Part shown: piece by piece, positions 1-8,936 of the stretch
Numbering within the stretch: the stretch's first letter is position 1
Layout of the letters: every line of letters starts with the position of its first letter
NCBI RefSeq assembly: GCF_002813295.1
Contig: NZ_PHUE01000001.1
Span: 3,038,001-3,102,000, forward strand
DNA: 64,000 nt
Source: Flavobacterium sp. 5
GTDB taxonomy: Bacteria > Bacteroidota > Bacteroidia > Flavobacteriales > Flavobacteriaceae
Direction of reading: 5' to 3'
Position numbers and translations under genes: made by a program
The notes under the pieces: generated by a model
Told to the model about the DNA's origin: nothing
Databases searched by the model: none
What the model saw: the letters and a program-made list of their open reading frames with translations, nothing else

Positions 1-1042
1 CAATTGTAATTATTTTATTGTTACAGTACCAACACCTGTTGATAAAAATAATCGCCCAGATTTAACTCCATTATATAAATCTAGCGAAACAGTTGGTTCT
101 GTTTTAAAAAGAGGAGATATTGTTATTTATGAGTCTACAGTATATCCTGGGGTTACAGAGGAGGAATGTGTGCCGGTTTTAGAGAGAATCTCGGGGTTGC
201 GGTTCAATGTTGATTTTTTTGCGGGTTATTCACCAGAACGAATCAATCCAGGAGATAAAGAGCATACTGTTGATAAAATATTAAAAATCACTTCTGGTTC
301 AACTCCTGAAATTGGACAAAAAGTGAATGAATTGTATCAATCAGTAATTGTTGCAGGAACTCATCTTGCCCCTTCTATAAAGGTGGCAGAAGCTGCAAAA
401 GTTATCGAAAATTCTCAACGAGATATTAATATTGCATTTGTCAATGAATTAGCCAAAATCTTTAATCTTTTAGATATAGATACTGCTGCTGTTCTTAAAG
501 CTGCGGGAACTAAATGGAATTTTTTACCTTTTAAACCTGGTTTGGTAGGAGGGCATTGTATAGGTGTTGATCCGTATTATTTGGCGCAAAAAGCCCAAGA
601 AAAAGGATACCATCCAGAAATAATATTAGCAGGTCGGCGTTTGAATGATAGTATGGGTGAATACGTAGCTTCGCAAGTAGTAAAGCTAATGATAAAACGT
701 GGAATAACGATTAATGGTGCTAGTTTGTTGATGTTGGGTATTACTTTTAAAGAGAATTGTCCAGATGTTCGTAATACTAAAATTGTAGATGTTATTAAGG
801 CATTTGAGGATTATGGAATTCTAATAACTACGTATGATCCTTGGGCAAATCCAGCCGAAGTGAAACATGAGTATGGTTTGATAACTGTAAATGAGAAACC
901 AGATGTTGTTTTCGATGCCGTAGTTTTAGGTGTTGCACATTCCGATTTCTTGAATTTAGATATTCATTCGTTAAGAAGAACTCATAGTGTACTTTATGAT
1001 GTTAAGGGAGTCTTAAGAGATGGAGTAGATGGAAGACTTTAA
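1..1042 (+). CDS. UDP-N-acetylhexosamine 6-dehydrogenase (WbpA/TviB type), 5' end missing
   Basis: The reading frame is open from base 2, so the gene begins before the window; about 346 residues are present and roughly 80 N-terminal residues, including the NAD-binding Rossmann loop, are missing. The visible part has the VTVPTPVD segment, [10 protein letters not shown], and the catalytic-cysteine motif [12 protein letters not shown]. These are hallmarks of enzymes that oxidise UDP-GlcNAc or UDP-GalNAc to the uronic acid with two NAD+. SPERINPGD and the lysine-bearing EAAKVIEN helix fit the WbpA/TviB branch better than UDP-glucose dehydrogenase, but substrate cannot be fixed from sequence. It is followed 39 bases later by rmlB. 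The GTG at 170 is internal, not a start. Confidence 0.9.
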   Translation, partial: NCNYFIVTVPTPVDKNNRPDLTPLYKSSETVGSVLKRGDIVIYESTVYPGVTEEECVPVLERISGLRFNVDFFAGYSPERINPGDKEHTVDKILKITSGSTPEIGQKVNELYQSVIVAGTHLAPSIKVAEAAKVIENSQRDINIAFVNELAKIFNLLDIDTAAVLKAAGTKWNFLPFKPGLVGGHCIGVDPYYLAQKAQEKGYHPEIILAGRRLNDSMGEYVASQVVKLMIKRGITINGASLLMLGITFKENCPDVRNTKIVDVIKAFEDYGILITTYDPWANPAEVKHEYGLITVNEKPDVVFDAVVLGVAHSDFLNLDIHSLRRTHSVLYDVKGVLRDGVDGRL

Positions 1043-1081
1043 TAGAATGAAAGTAGAATTTTAAAATATAATAAGAAGAAA

Positions 1082-2128
1082 ATGAAAAAGATACTTATTA
1101 CAGGAGGTGCTGGATTTATTGGTTCGCATGTTGTAAGACGATTTGTTACAACCTATCCTAATTATCAAATTTTTAATTTGGATGCATTAACTTATGCAGG
1201 GAATTTAGAAAACATTAAAGATATCGAAAATGAATCTAATTATACTTTTGTAAAAGGAGATATCACTGACGAAAATTTTATAAATAATTTGTTTCAAGAG
1301 CAACAGTTTGATGGTGTGATTCATTTGGCAGCGGAGTCCCATGTTGACCGTTCAATTGAAGATCCTTTGGCTTTTGTGAAAACAAATGTAATTGGGACAA
1401 TGAATTTGTTGAATGCTGCCAAAAAGCAGTGGCTAGGAAATTTTGAAGGAAAACGTTTTTACCATGTAAGTACAGATGAAGTTTATGGGTCACTTGGAGT
1501 TACTGGGTTGTTTACAGAAACTACAGCTTATGATCCTAATTCGCCTTATTCTGCATCCAAGGCCAGTTCAGATCATTTTGTGCGTGCCTATGGTGAGACT
1601 TATGGGTTACCTTATGTAATAACGAATTGTTCAAATAATTATGGGCCTTACCATTTTCCAGAAAAATTAATTCCATTGTTTATTAATAATATCATTAATA
1701 ATAAACCGTTACCAGTTTATGGTGATGGAAATTATACTAGAGATTGGTTGTTTGTGAAAGATCATGCTGTAGCAATTGATTTAGTTTATCATGATGGAAA
1801 GAATCATGAGACTTATAATATAGGAGGTTTTAACGAATGGAAAAATATAGATTTAGTAAAGGTTTTGTGTCAAATTATGGATGAAAAATTAGGCAGAATA
1901 AAAGGAGAATCTGCTCAATTGATTACGTATGTGAAAGACAGACCAGGCCATGATTTGCGCTATGCAATTGATGCCTCAAAAATAAATACTCAGTTGGGAT
2001 GGAAACCATCTGTAACTTTTGAACAAGGATTAGAAATTACTATTGATTGGTACTTGAATAATCAAGATTGGTTAAATAATGTGACTTCTGGAGCATACGC
2101 TTCCTATTATGAGAAACAATATTCATAG
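1082..2128 (+). CDS. rfbB: dTDP-glucose 4,6-dehydratase RmlB
   Basis: Converts dTDP-glucose to dTDP-4-keto-6-deoxyglucose, the second step of dTDP-L-rhamnose synthesis in the cytoplasm. At 348 residues the length is normal for RmlB. The NAD-binding GGAGFIGSH motif is at residues 8-16, the catalytic T-D-E triad (STDEVYG) at 131-133, and the YxxxK pair at Y156/K160. The other rml genes lie about 20 kb downstream (rmlC, rmlD, rmlA), so the pathway is split within one locus. The start ATG gives an N-terminus that begins directly with the Rossmann strand, as expected for the family. Confidence 0.95.
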   Translation: MKKILITGGAGFIGSHVVRRFVTTYPNYQIFNLDALTYAGNLENIKDIENESNYTFVKGDITDENFINNLFQEQQFDGVIHLAAESHVDRSIEDPLAFVKTNVIGTMNLLNAAKKQWLGNFEGKRFYHVSTDEVYGSLGVTGLFTETTAYDPNSPYSASKASSDHFVRAYGETYGLPYVITNCSNNYGPYHFPEKLIPLFINNIINNKPLPVYGDGNYTRDWLFVKDHAVAIDLVYHDGKNHETYNIGGFNEWKNIDLVKVLCQIMDEKLGRIKGESAQLITYVKDRPGHDLRYAIDASKINTQLGWKPSVTFEQGLEITIDWYLNNQDWLNNVTSGAYASYYEKQYS

Positions 2129-2173
2129 TAGGGGTTTGTCTATTTAAAGTTTTCGGGTATTAAAAATAAAAAA

Positions 2174-2638
2174 ATGAACTGGTACGTAGTTTACACAAAG
2201 CCTAAATGGGAAAGAAAAGTTGCGGAACGTTTGAAAGAAATAGGGGTAACTTCTTATTGTCCATTAATAACAAAGTTGAGCCAATGGTCGGACCGTAAAA
2301 AGAAAGTACAAGTGCCACTTTTTAATTCCTATATTTTTGTACAAGTAGATGAAAAAAACAGGAATGTTATTTTTGAAATACCAGGTGCAGTACGTTATTT
2401 GTTCTGGTTGGGAAAACCAGCTATTGTCAAAGAAAAAGAGATTCAAATTATCCAAGATTGGCTGGAAATACCAGATATTTTTGAGATAATGGTTGATAAA
2501 TGGCAAAGGGGAGATAAAATTGTTTTAGAATCGGGACCATTTGCGACAAAGTCAGCAACTGTGCAAGAGGTTAAGCAAAATCATTATATACTTGTTTTAG
2601 AGTCTTTAGGATGTATCCTTAAGGTTGAAAAAAAATAA
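2174..2638 (+). CDS. UpxY/NusG-like transcription antiterminator
   Basis: A 154-residue NusG paralogue. The N-terminal NGN domain (about residues 1-100) opens with WYVVYTKPKWERKVAERL and has the typical F-N-S-Y-I-F-V strand. A short KOW-like domain follows (GDKIVLESGPFA near residue 115). Specialised NusG proteins of this kind (UpxY in Bacteroides, RfaH-like in function) sit at the head of capsule or O-antigen operons and let RNA polymerase read through the long gene cluster. Its position directly before wza, with a 264-nt untranslated leader between them, fits that role. It is shorter than housekeeping NusG of Bacteroidota, so it is unlikely to be the general factor. Confidence 0.85.
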   Translation: MNWYVVYTKPKWERKVAERLKEIGVTSYCPLITKLSQWSDRKKKVQVPLFNSYIFVQVDEKNRNVIFEIPGAVRYLFWLGKPAIVKEKEIQIIQDWLEIPDIFEIMVDKWQRGDKIVLESGPFATKSATVQEVKQNHYILVLESLGCILKVEKK

Positions 2639-2749
2639 TTTTTTTATTAATAAGATTTGCAAATTTTTAGAAAATGTAGATGTGAACCAAAAATGGGACT
2701 CACAAAGGCGAAGCCATATAATTAAGTTGCATTTTTGTAAAATAGATAT

Positions 2750-2794
2750 GTGAATTATTTGTCTTTTCGATGGTTTTAATTCACTTTTATTATA
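2750..2794 (+). terminator. Weak stem-loop with T-rich tail in the wza leader
   Basis: GTGAATTA at 2750-2757 pairs perfectly with TAATTCAC at 2777-2784, leaving a 19-nt loop, and is followed by TTTTATTAT. The stem is short and AT-rich, so it would be a poor terminator alone. A conditional terminator of this strength between a NusG paralogue and its target operon would be a reasonable target for antitermination. Confidence 0.3.
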
Positions 2795-2870
2795 AGTACT
2801 TCCTGTAAAATTAATTTTATAGAATATCTAAAAATTCAAAAACAGTAAAAAAAAATAAGGCTGGTAGCTT

Positions 2871-2878
2871 TATCTTTG
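2871..2878 (+). promoter_or_regulatory. Candidate Bacteroidota -7 element ahead of wza
   Basis: TATCTTTG matches the TAnnTTTG -7 consensus of Bacteroidota promoters and lies 24 bases before the wza ATG at 2903. No TTG or TTTG is present at the usual -33 distance, where the sequence is an A-run. Such 8-mers are expected by chance about once per 1-2 kb in DNA this AT-rich, so this is only suggestive. Confidence 0.3.
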
Positions 2879-2902
2879 ATTAAAAATAAATTTAGTTTCA
2901 CA

Positions 2903-5317
2903 ATGAAAAAAATAATCACAGTAATTGTTCTTTTTGTATTTCTATTTCAGGTAGATACTGTTGTTGCACAAGATATTTTAAAAGGAAATAATTTGAGTAG
3001 TATAAAGATAGATAATTTGTCTGAAGGAGATATTGCAAAAATCAAAGCTCAATTAAAGAGCAACGATATGTCTATAGATCAGGCAGAACCTATAGTATTA
3101 TCAAAAGGAATGAGTGCAACAGAATTTGCTAAGTTGAAAGAGCGATTAACTGCGATTACAATAGAATCAAATGATGTTTCTAGTACGAGTTCTAATGGAG
3201 ACTTAACTGCGGTTAGTACTCAAAGTGCAGTTCAGTATAATAATCCAAAAAAAAATGATGATACCACAGTTTTTGGTTCAGAGTTATTTGATAATCCAGC
3301 GCTTAGTTTTGCTCCCGATTTAAAATTAGCGACACCAGTTAATTATATATTAGGACCTGGGGATGAATTACAAATCGGAGTTTATGGTGTTCAAGAATAC
3401 AGTAGTAGTTTATCAGTTTCCGTAGAAGGAAAAATCAGCATTCAGTATGTTGGTCAAATTTCTGTAGCTGGAATGACCATTGAAGCTGCTACTCAAAAAA
3501 TTAAAGGATCCATTGCTAAAGTGTATAGTACAGTTCGATCTGGTCAATCACAAGTTAGTGTTAGTTTGAGTAAAATACGAACTATTAAGGTTACAGTTGT
3601 TGGTGGTAATCAGCCAGGTAATTATTCAGTATCCTCATTAGCTACAGTTTTTAATGCTTTGCATTTGGCTGGTGGACCAGGTAAAAATGGAAGTTACAGG
3701 AATATTGAATTAATTAGAAATAATAAAGTTTTAAGAAAAATTGATATTTATAGATTTTTAGTAAAAGGAGATCAATCCGATAATATAGGTTTAAGAGATG
3801 ATGATGTAATCAGAATTCCTGCATATAGTCAAAGAGTTGTTTTGTCAGGCGAAGTTAAAAGACCAGGGATTTTTGAGATGAAAACTGGTGAAACATTTTC
3901 AGATTTATTATCTTTTGCTTCAGGTTTTAATGAGTTTGCTTACACTGCTTCAGTAAATGTGGAACAAAAAACAGGTAAGGAATTTAAAGTTCAGGATATA
4001 AATGAAGGAATGTATTCGACCTATATTCCTAAATCAGGAGATGTTATTAAAGTTTCAAGAATTTTAGATCGATTTGAGAATCGTATTAAAATTGAAGGAG
4101 CTGTTTTTAGACCGGATGCATATTCTTTTTCAGAAGGAATGAGAGTATTAGATCTGATTAATAGAGCGGAAGGACTTAAGGAAGATGCTTACACAAAAAG
4201 AGCTAGAATAATTCGTTTGAAATCTAATTTAACTTCTGAGATCGTAAATGTTGATTTGAGTGCTGCTTTGAATGGAGATGTAAATGCAAATATTGAACTA
4301 AGGAGAGAAGATATTGTTACTGTTTATTCTATTTTAGAATTCAGAGAAGAATATAAAATTACTATAGATGGTGAGGTGAAAAATCCGGGGACATATCCTT
4401 TCTATGAAAATCTTACTTTAAATGATTTAGTGGTTCAAGTAGGTGGATTAACTGGGTCAGCTTCAAAAAGAGTTGAAATTGCCAGAATGATTAAGTCTGA
4501 TACTATTAATGTGAATGATTCTAAAAGAGTAGAAGTTTTTAATTTAGAAGTTACACCTGAAAATAATGAGCAAATAAAGAATTTTACCTTAGAACCTTTT
4601 GATGTTATTACTATTCGCAGAATGGCTATTTATGAAAAGCCTACTACGGTTTTTGTAAGCGGATCTGTTGTTTATCCTGGTAAATATGTTTTGGCGAATA
4701 AAAAGGAATCGGTTTATTCGATAGTTATGCGTGCAGGAGGATTATCAGCTGATGCTAATGTAGAAGGGTTGAAAATTAAACGTCCAATTAAAAATGACCA
4801 AATAAAAGATATAGAAGATGTGAGTGTCAATGTTAATGGTAATAATTCTGAAGAAAGTTTAGCCAATAAGTTGAAATACGATATTAAATTTGCTGTAATT
4901 CCTGTTAATTGGGAGAAAATTGTAAAAGATAAAGACCATTATTCTAATGTCACTTTGTTTTCTGGAGATGAAATTATAGTGTCTAAATTTAATGAAGGTG
5001 TAAAAGTAGCTGGAAATGTATTGTTGACATCTGAAATTCCATATCGTAAAGGTAAAAACTTTAATTATTATATTAATGCAGTTGGTGGAATTGACAATAA
5101 GGGGTGGAAAAAGAAAGCCTATATTATTTATCCGAATGGGAAAGCAGATGTAGCCAAATCTTTTTTGTTTTTTAAATCTTATCCTAAAGTTTTGCCAGAT
5201 TCACAAATTGTTGTACCTGAGAAACCTGAGGTAAATAAAATGAGTACTGGAGAATTGGTTAGTATAGGCAGTGTTATTACTAGTCTAGTTTTGTTAATTG
5301 TTACTGCATTTAAATAA
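2903..5317 (+). CDS. Wza-type polysaccharide export outer-membrane protein (SLBB repeats)
   Basis: An 804-residue secreted protein. It has a signal peptide at about residues 1-22, with likely cleavage after VVA before QDI. There is no lipobox cysteine, so unlike E. coli Wza it is not an obvious lipoprotein. A polysaccharide-export domain begins near residue 150 with YILGPGDELQIGVYG. It is followed by several SLBB-type modules, each recognisable by a V.V.G.V..PG.Y/F pattern (for example LSGEVKRPGIFEM and IDGEVKNPGTYPF), and a C-terminal hydrophobic segment. This long multi-SLBB form is usual in Bacteroidota. The ATG at 2903 is preferred over an upstream TTG at 2876 because it places the signal peptide at the N-terminus. 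The Wzz gene follows 13 bases later. Confidence 0.9.
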   Translation: MKKIITVIVLFVFLFQVDTVVAQDILKGNNLSSIKIDNLSEGDIAKIKAQLKSNDMSIDQAEPIVLSKGMSATEFAKLKERLTAITIESNDVSSTSSNGDLTAVSTQSAVQYNNPKKNDDTTVFGSELFDNPALSFAPDLKLATPVNYILGPGDELQIGVYGVQEYSSSLSVSVEGKISIQYVGQISVAGMTIEAATQKIKGSIAKVYSTVRSGQSQVSVSLSKIRTIKVTVVGGNQPGNYSVSSLATVFNALHLAGGPGKNGSYRNIELIRNNKVLRKIDIYRFLVKGDQSDNIGLRDDDVIRIPAYSQRVVLSGEVKRPGIFEMKTGETFSDLLSFASGFNEFAYTASVNVEQKTGKEFKVQDINEGMYSTYIPKSGDVIKVSRILDRFENRIKIEGAVFRPDAYSFSEGMRVLDLINRAEGLKEDAYTKRARIIRLKSNLTSEIVNVDLSAALNGDVNANIELRREDIVTVYSILEFREEYKITIDGEVKNPGTYPFYENLTLNDLVVQVGGLTGSASKRVEIARMIKSDTINVNDSKRVEVFNLEVTPENNEQIKNFTLEPFDVITIRRMAIYEKPTTVFVSGSVVYPGKYVLANKKESVYSIVMRAGGLSADANVEGLKIKRPIKNDQIKDIEDVSVNVNGNNSEESLANKLKYDIKFAVIPVNWEKIVKDKDHYSNVTLFSGDEIIVSKFNEGVKVAGNVLLTSEIPYRKGKNFNYYINAVGGIDNKGWKKKAYIIYPNGKADVAKSFLFFKSYPKVLPDSQIVVPEKPEVNKMSTGELVSIGSVITSLVLLIVTAFK

Positions 5318-5330
5318 AATTATATTTTTT

Positions 5331-6401
5331 ATGGAGAGTAAGCCTGAAATTAATGATGAAATTTCATTAAAAGAGTTAATAGAGAAGGGAAGAGAATGGT
5401 ATTGCTATTTATGGTCACAATGGAAAATAATTATATTGGTAGGTTTGATTGGAGCAATTTTTGGATTGACCTACTCATTTATCAAAAAGCCAATTTATAC
5501 AGCCACTTTGTCTTTTGCACTTGAAGATGAAAAAGGTGGAGGGGGATTAGGAGGTGCTATTGGTTTGGCTAGTTCTTTTGGATTAGATCTTGAAGGAAGT
5601 GGTGGAGGTATGTTTGTAGGTTCCAACTTGACAGAGTTATTTAAATCTCGTACAATGGTCGAAAAAACGTTAATGACTCCTGTTACAGTAAATGGAAAAG
5701 TAATTTCTCTGGCTGAAATGTACATTCAAGATAATAAATGGCGTGATAGTTGGAATGATGATGCTAAATTTAAAAATATACAGTTTTTACCTGATACTAA
5801 GCGTAAGTATTTTACTAGAGTTCATGATAGTATTTTGGGTGTCATTTATGAAAAGTTGTCAAAAAAATCTTTGTCTGTAGAGCAAAAAGATAAGAAGATA
5901 TCTATTATCTCAATGGAAGTTGCTTCTACTAATGAATTATTTTCTTTATATTTTTGTGAGGCTTTAGCAAGACAGGTTGGAAAGTTTTATGTAGACACCA
6001 AAAGCAAAAAAGCCCGTATGAATATGGAAATTCTTAATAGACAAACGGATTCTATTCGTGCAGAGCTAAATAGTGCTATTACTGGGGTAGCAATAGCAAC
6101 AGATAATACATTTATGTTAAATCCTGCCCTAAATGTACGTCGTACACCGTCAGCTAAACGTCAGGTAGATGTACAAGCCAATACAGTTATATTGACGGAA
6201 TTGGTAAAACAAACCGAATTAGCTAAAGTAACGTTGCGTAAAGAAACACCTTTAATACAAGTAATTGATAGACCTATACTGCCATTGAATAAAGAAAGGT
6301 TTGGAAAAGCAAAAGGTATTTTGGTAGGTGGATTTTTATCTGGATTTTTAGCAATATTATTTCTTTTCTTAAAAAAAACATTTAGTAATATTACAAGTTA
6401 A
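5331..6401 (+). CDS. Wzz/chain-length determinant family inner-membrane protein
   Basis: A 356-residue protein with the Wzz topology: transmembrane helix 1 at about residues 33-51, a large periplasmic part, and transmembrane helix 2 at about 327-348, ending shortly after. A glycine-rich stretch at 69-97 (KGGGGLGG then GSGGGMF) is typical of the Bacteroidota versions. No C-terminal BY-kinase (Wzc) domain is attached. It should set polymer length or couple the Wzy polymerase to the Wza exporter, and its position immediately after wza supports this. The ATG at 5331 is chosen over a TTG at 5298, which would overlap the end of wza. Confidence 0.85.
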   Translation: MESKPEINDEISLKELIEKGREWYCYLWSQWKIIILVGLIGAIFGLTYSFIKKPIYTATLSFALEDEKGGGGLGGAIGLASSFGLDLEGSGGGMFVGSNLTELFKSRTMVEKTLMTPVTVNGKVISLAEMYIQDNKWRDSWNDDAKFKNIQFLPDTKRKYFTRVHDSILGVIYEKLSKKSLSVEQKDKKISIISMEVASTNELFSLYFCEALARQVGKFYVDTKSKKARMNMEILNRQTDSIRAELNSAITGVAIATDNTFMLNPALNVRRTPSAKRQVDVQANTVILTELVKQTELAKVTLRKETPLIQVIDRPILPLNKERFGKAKGILVGGFLSGFLAILFLFLKKTFSNITS

Positions 6402-6404
6402 TTT

Positions 6405-7403
6405 ATGTATTCAATTACACATGTTATTCTTACTGGCGGTGTTGGTAGTAGATTATGGCCTTTGTCAAGAAAATGTCAACCGAAACAGTATCTAGAAATT
6501 TTTGGAGGACAATCATTATTTGAAATGACTTTAGAGAGAAATAAAAACTTGGTTAATGCCATTATGGTGGTTGGAAATTGTGATAATACTCATTTAAGTA
6601 AGAATATATTAGATAAATCTAATACTTCATATTTGAATATTATTGAGTCAACCCCTAGAAATACAGCTGCTGCGATTGCCTTTGCGGCTTTAGCTTCTCA
6701 ACCTGATGATATTTTAATTGTAACTCCCTCTGATCATATTATTGAAGATGATGTAGCTTATAAAAAAGCTATAAAGGAAGCTATTGATAAGGCTTCGAAA
6801 GGATTTATTGTAACCTTTGGAATTGTACCAACTAAACCAGAAACGGGTTATGGATATATTGAACGAAATGGAGATGATGTGATTTCTTTTCGAGAAAAGC
6901 CAAATAAAGAAACAGCAATTGATTTTATAGAAAGAGGTGATTTTTTATGGAATAGCGGTATATTTTGTTTTAAAGCGAGTGTTTTATTAGAGGAATTAAA
7001 AAAATATGTACCTGATGTTTATGCAAAATCAAAAAGTGTATGGGAGGCAAATGTCGATGGAAAATTGGATTTGAATTTATCATTAAATATTCCTTCTATC
7101 AGTATTGATTATGCAGTAATGGAAAGAAGTAAAAAAATAAAGGTAGTATCGACTGAGTTTATTTGGTCTGATTTAGGTTCTTTTGAATCGGTTTATGATT
7201 ATTTAGTTTCTTCTGGTCATCCTATAGACGAAAATGGAAATATGGTAATTGGAAGTTCAGTTTATTCGGTATTTATTGGACTTAAGAATACTATTTTTGT
7301 TACAACAAGTACTGCCAATTTAATTTTGCAAAAAGAAAATTCCCAAGATGTAAAAACTATTTATACTTTTTTAGAGAACCAGGATTCGCCTTTGCTTAAT
7401 TAA
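6405..7403 (+). CDS. manC: Mannose-1-phosphate guanylyltransferase
   Basis: Makes GDP-mannose from mannose-1-phosphate and GTP. The nucleotidyltransferase signature GGVGSRLWPLSR...PKQYL is at residues 11-30, with PSDHII and FREKPN further on. WNSGIFCF and the IDYAVMER segment are also family hallmarks. At 332 residues it carries only the nucleotidyltransferase part; the C-terminal mannose-6-phosphate isomerase cupin found in bifunctional ManC/AlgA proteins is absent. No gmd or fcl is visible in the window, so GDP-mannose itself, rather than GDP-fucose, is the likely donor used locally. Confidence 0.9.
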   Translation: MYSITHVILTGGVGSRLWPLSRKCQPKQYLEIFGGQSLFEMTLERNKNLVNAIMVVGNCDNTHLSKNILDKSNTSYLNIIESTPRNTAAAIAFAALASQPDDILIVTPSDHIIEDDVAYKKAIKEAIDKASKGFIVTFGIVPTKPETGYGYIERNGDDVISFREKPNKETAIDFIERGDFLWNSGIFCFKASVLLEELKKYVPDVYAKSKSVWEANVDGKLDLNLSLNIPSISIDYAVMERSKKIKVVSTEFIWSDLGSFESVYDYLVSSGHPIDENGNMVIGSSVYSVFIGLKNTIFVTTSTANLILQKENSQDVKTIYTFLENQDSPLLN

Positions 7404-7455
7404 ATTAGCTGCAAAAAAAAATACATTGTATATTTTAAGTGATTTTGTGGAATTT

Positions 7456-7480
7456 AATTATGATAATCTAAATCATAATT
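7456..7480. repeat. 8-bp inverted repeat
   Basis: AATTATGA (7456-7463) and TCATAATT (7473-7480) are perfect complements separated by 9 bases. It is not followed by a T-run, so it is not a classical terminator; it could be an operator or incidental in AT-rich DNA. Confidence 0.4.
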
Positions 7481-7490
7481 GGTTAAAAAT

Positions 7491-7506
7491 CTAAAATATA
7501 TTTTAG
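7491..7506. repeat. Perfect 16-bp palindrome
   Basis: CTAAAATATATTTTAG reads the same on both strands. It lies 10 bases after the neighbouring inverted repeat. Dimeric regulators bind such sites, but the AT-only core makes chance occurrence plausible. Confidence 0.4.
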
Positions 7507-7724
7507 TAGCTGTATTAATTATAGGTGTAAGTGAATTGAAATTGTATTAATTAGAGGATAATTTTTAAAGATAATGGTTACACTACATTGAATTCTTCTA
7601 ATAGCAAATTTATACTGTTCTTACAGAATAAATTTAGGATAACGCAAATGTCTATATTTTGCTTATTTTATAAAATAGTTTTAACAAGTAAAGCTGTCAG
7701 TTATTAAATTAATTGTCTAATATT

Positions 7725-8888
7725 ATGAAAAAAAACAAATGGATTATAGGTTTTCTTGTAATTTCATTAATATGTAATTTAATAGTTTTAAAAGTTGATA
7801 TTATTCCTTTTATGATGCTGAGATTTGAAATTAAACATTCAAAAAATCAACCTAAAATAAGTAATATTAAATCTCCTGAGAAAATCATTTTGAATAGGTC
7901 ATTAGAAATGGCTAATTCTAATACTATATTTACCGTTTTTGATGAGCAGTCTAGTTTTTCTGAAAGCTTTTTAAGAATGTTAGGACACGGAGGACGAGAT
8001 GATTTATTTAAGAGGTATAATTACCCGAGAGCGTATTTGATTAGTGGATTGACTGATTATGCTAAATCTGAAAAGGATACCGTTTTAATGCTTAAAATTG
8101 CTAAAATTTTTGATAAATATATTAATGATGACGGGTCTCCTTCGTTTGTGCTTGACAAAGTAGATCAAGTGCCATTTGGTATAGCAGCTATAAATCTATT
8201 TAAATATACAAATAATATAAAATATGAGAAATTTGCTAAGTATATTTATAATTATATAAAATCATTAGAACATAATAATATTGTTCTTTACAGGAATAAT
8301 AGTAATGTACAGCTTAATGATGTAGTAGGAATGATTTGTCCCTTTTTGGTAAGATATGAAGAAATAAGCAAAGATAGAAAGTCATTATTACTCTGTTTAA
8401 AACAATTACAATTTTATAATACATATGGTGTAGATAAAGAAACATTTTTACCCTGTCATGGTATAAATTTAAAAACAAATATTAAGGTAGGGCCTACAAA
8501 TTGGGGACGTGGAATTGGGTGGTATCTCATTGGGTTGTCTGAGTATGTAAAAAAAGAAGGAAGACTTACTTCTCAACTGAATGGATTAATAAACTCGCTT
8601 GAGATGCTTAAAACTGATGATTTAGTTTGGACTCAATTCCCAGGGTCAGACACTAAATTTGATGCTTCATCTACAACAATGTTTATGTATGGAATAAATT
8701 TATCAAAACCAGATGCATATTCTAAGCAAGATGTTTTTAAAATACTGAATAACTATATAAAGGAGGATGGTACGATTATCTCAACTTCTGGAGATACACA
8801 TGGTATTAATAATTACTCTCAAACATTTGGCGAGAGTGAATTATCTCAAGGAATGCTTTTAATGCTCCTAAGTACAACTACTAAATAA
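7725..8888 (+). CDS. Membrane-anchored GH88/GH105-like protein
   Basis: A 387-residue protein with an N-terminal hydrophobic anchor at about residues 6-23 and the rest outside the cytoplasm. The body resembles the (alpha/alpha)6 barrel of GH88/GH105 unsaturated uronyl hydrolases. The similar parts are LNDVVGMICPFL with an aspartate at 199 in the position of the family acid, NWGRGIGWYLIGLSEY at 259-274, and FDASSTTMFMYGI. These enzymes normally remove 4,5-unsaturated uronic acids left by lyases. In an assembly operon it may trim, edit or process the polymer. Similarity is by motif only, so the assignment is moderate. The ATG at 7725 is preferred over a TTG at 7713. Confidence 0.55.
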   Translation: MKKNKWIIGFLVISLICNLIVLKVDIIPFMMLRFEIKHSKNQPKISNIKSPEKIILNRSLEMANSNTIFTVFDEQSSFSESFLRMLGHGGRDDLFKRYNYPRAYLISGLTDYAKSEKDTVLMLKIAKIFDKYINDDGSPSFVLDKVDQVPFGIAAINLFKYTNNIKYEKFAKYIYNYIKSLEHNNIVLYRNNSNVQLNDVVGMICPFLVRYEEISKDRKSLLLCLKQLQFYNTYGVDKETFLPCHGINLKTNIKVGPTNWGRGIGWYLIGLSEYVKKEGRLTSQLNGLINSLEMLKTDDLVWTQFPGSDTKFDASSTTMFMYGINLSKPDAYSKQDVFKILNNYIKEDGTIISTSGDTHGINNYSQTFGESELSQGMLLMLLSTTTK

Positions 8889-8936
8889 TTTGATTTCAAC
8901 CACTTCTTTGTTAATTATATACTAACTAATAATTTA

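Larger units (their letters stand above)
2639..2902 (+). promoter_or_regulatory. Leader between the antiterminator gene and wza
   Basis: This 264-nt stretch has no credible gene. It contains an 8-bp inverted repeat followed by a T-rich run (2750-2794), a 3-bp GGC/GCC mini-hairpin near 2708-2716, and a TAnnTTTG match at 2871-2878. By analogy with UpxY-controlled leaders this is where a NusG-like protein would load or act. That function is inferred; the sequence shows only the position and the repeats. Confidence 0.4.
7404..7724 (+). other. 321-bp gene-free gap with palindromes
   Basis: No open frame of credible length was found. The stretch contains a stem-loop at 7456-7480 and a perfect 16-bp palindrome at 7491-7506. 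It is one of the two longest gaps in the window and separates the exporter genes from the assembly genes. An exact TAnnTTTG promoter element was not found. Confidence 0.5.

Noticed and set aside
170..1042. A complete gene starting at the GTG at 170
   Set aside because: The frame is open to the window edge and the upstream codons encode the expected VTVPTPVD region, so this is the middle of a truncated gene.
2655..2664. ATTTGCAAAT palindrome after the antiterminator gene
   Set aside because: Ten AT-rich bases with no loop; too likely by chance to report as a feature.
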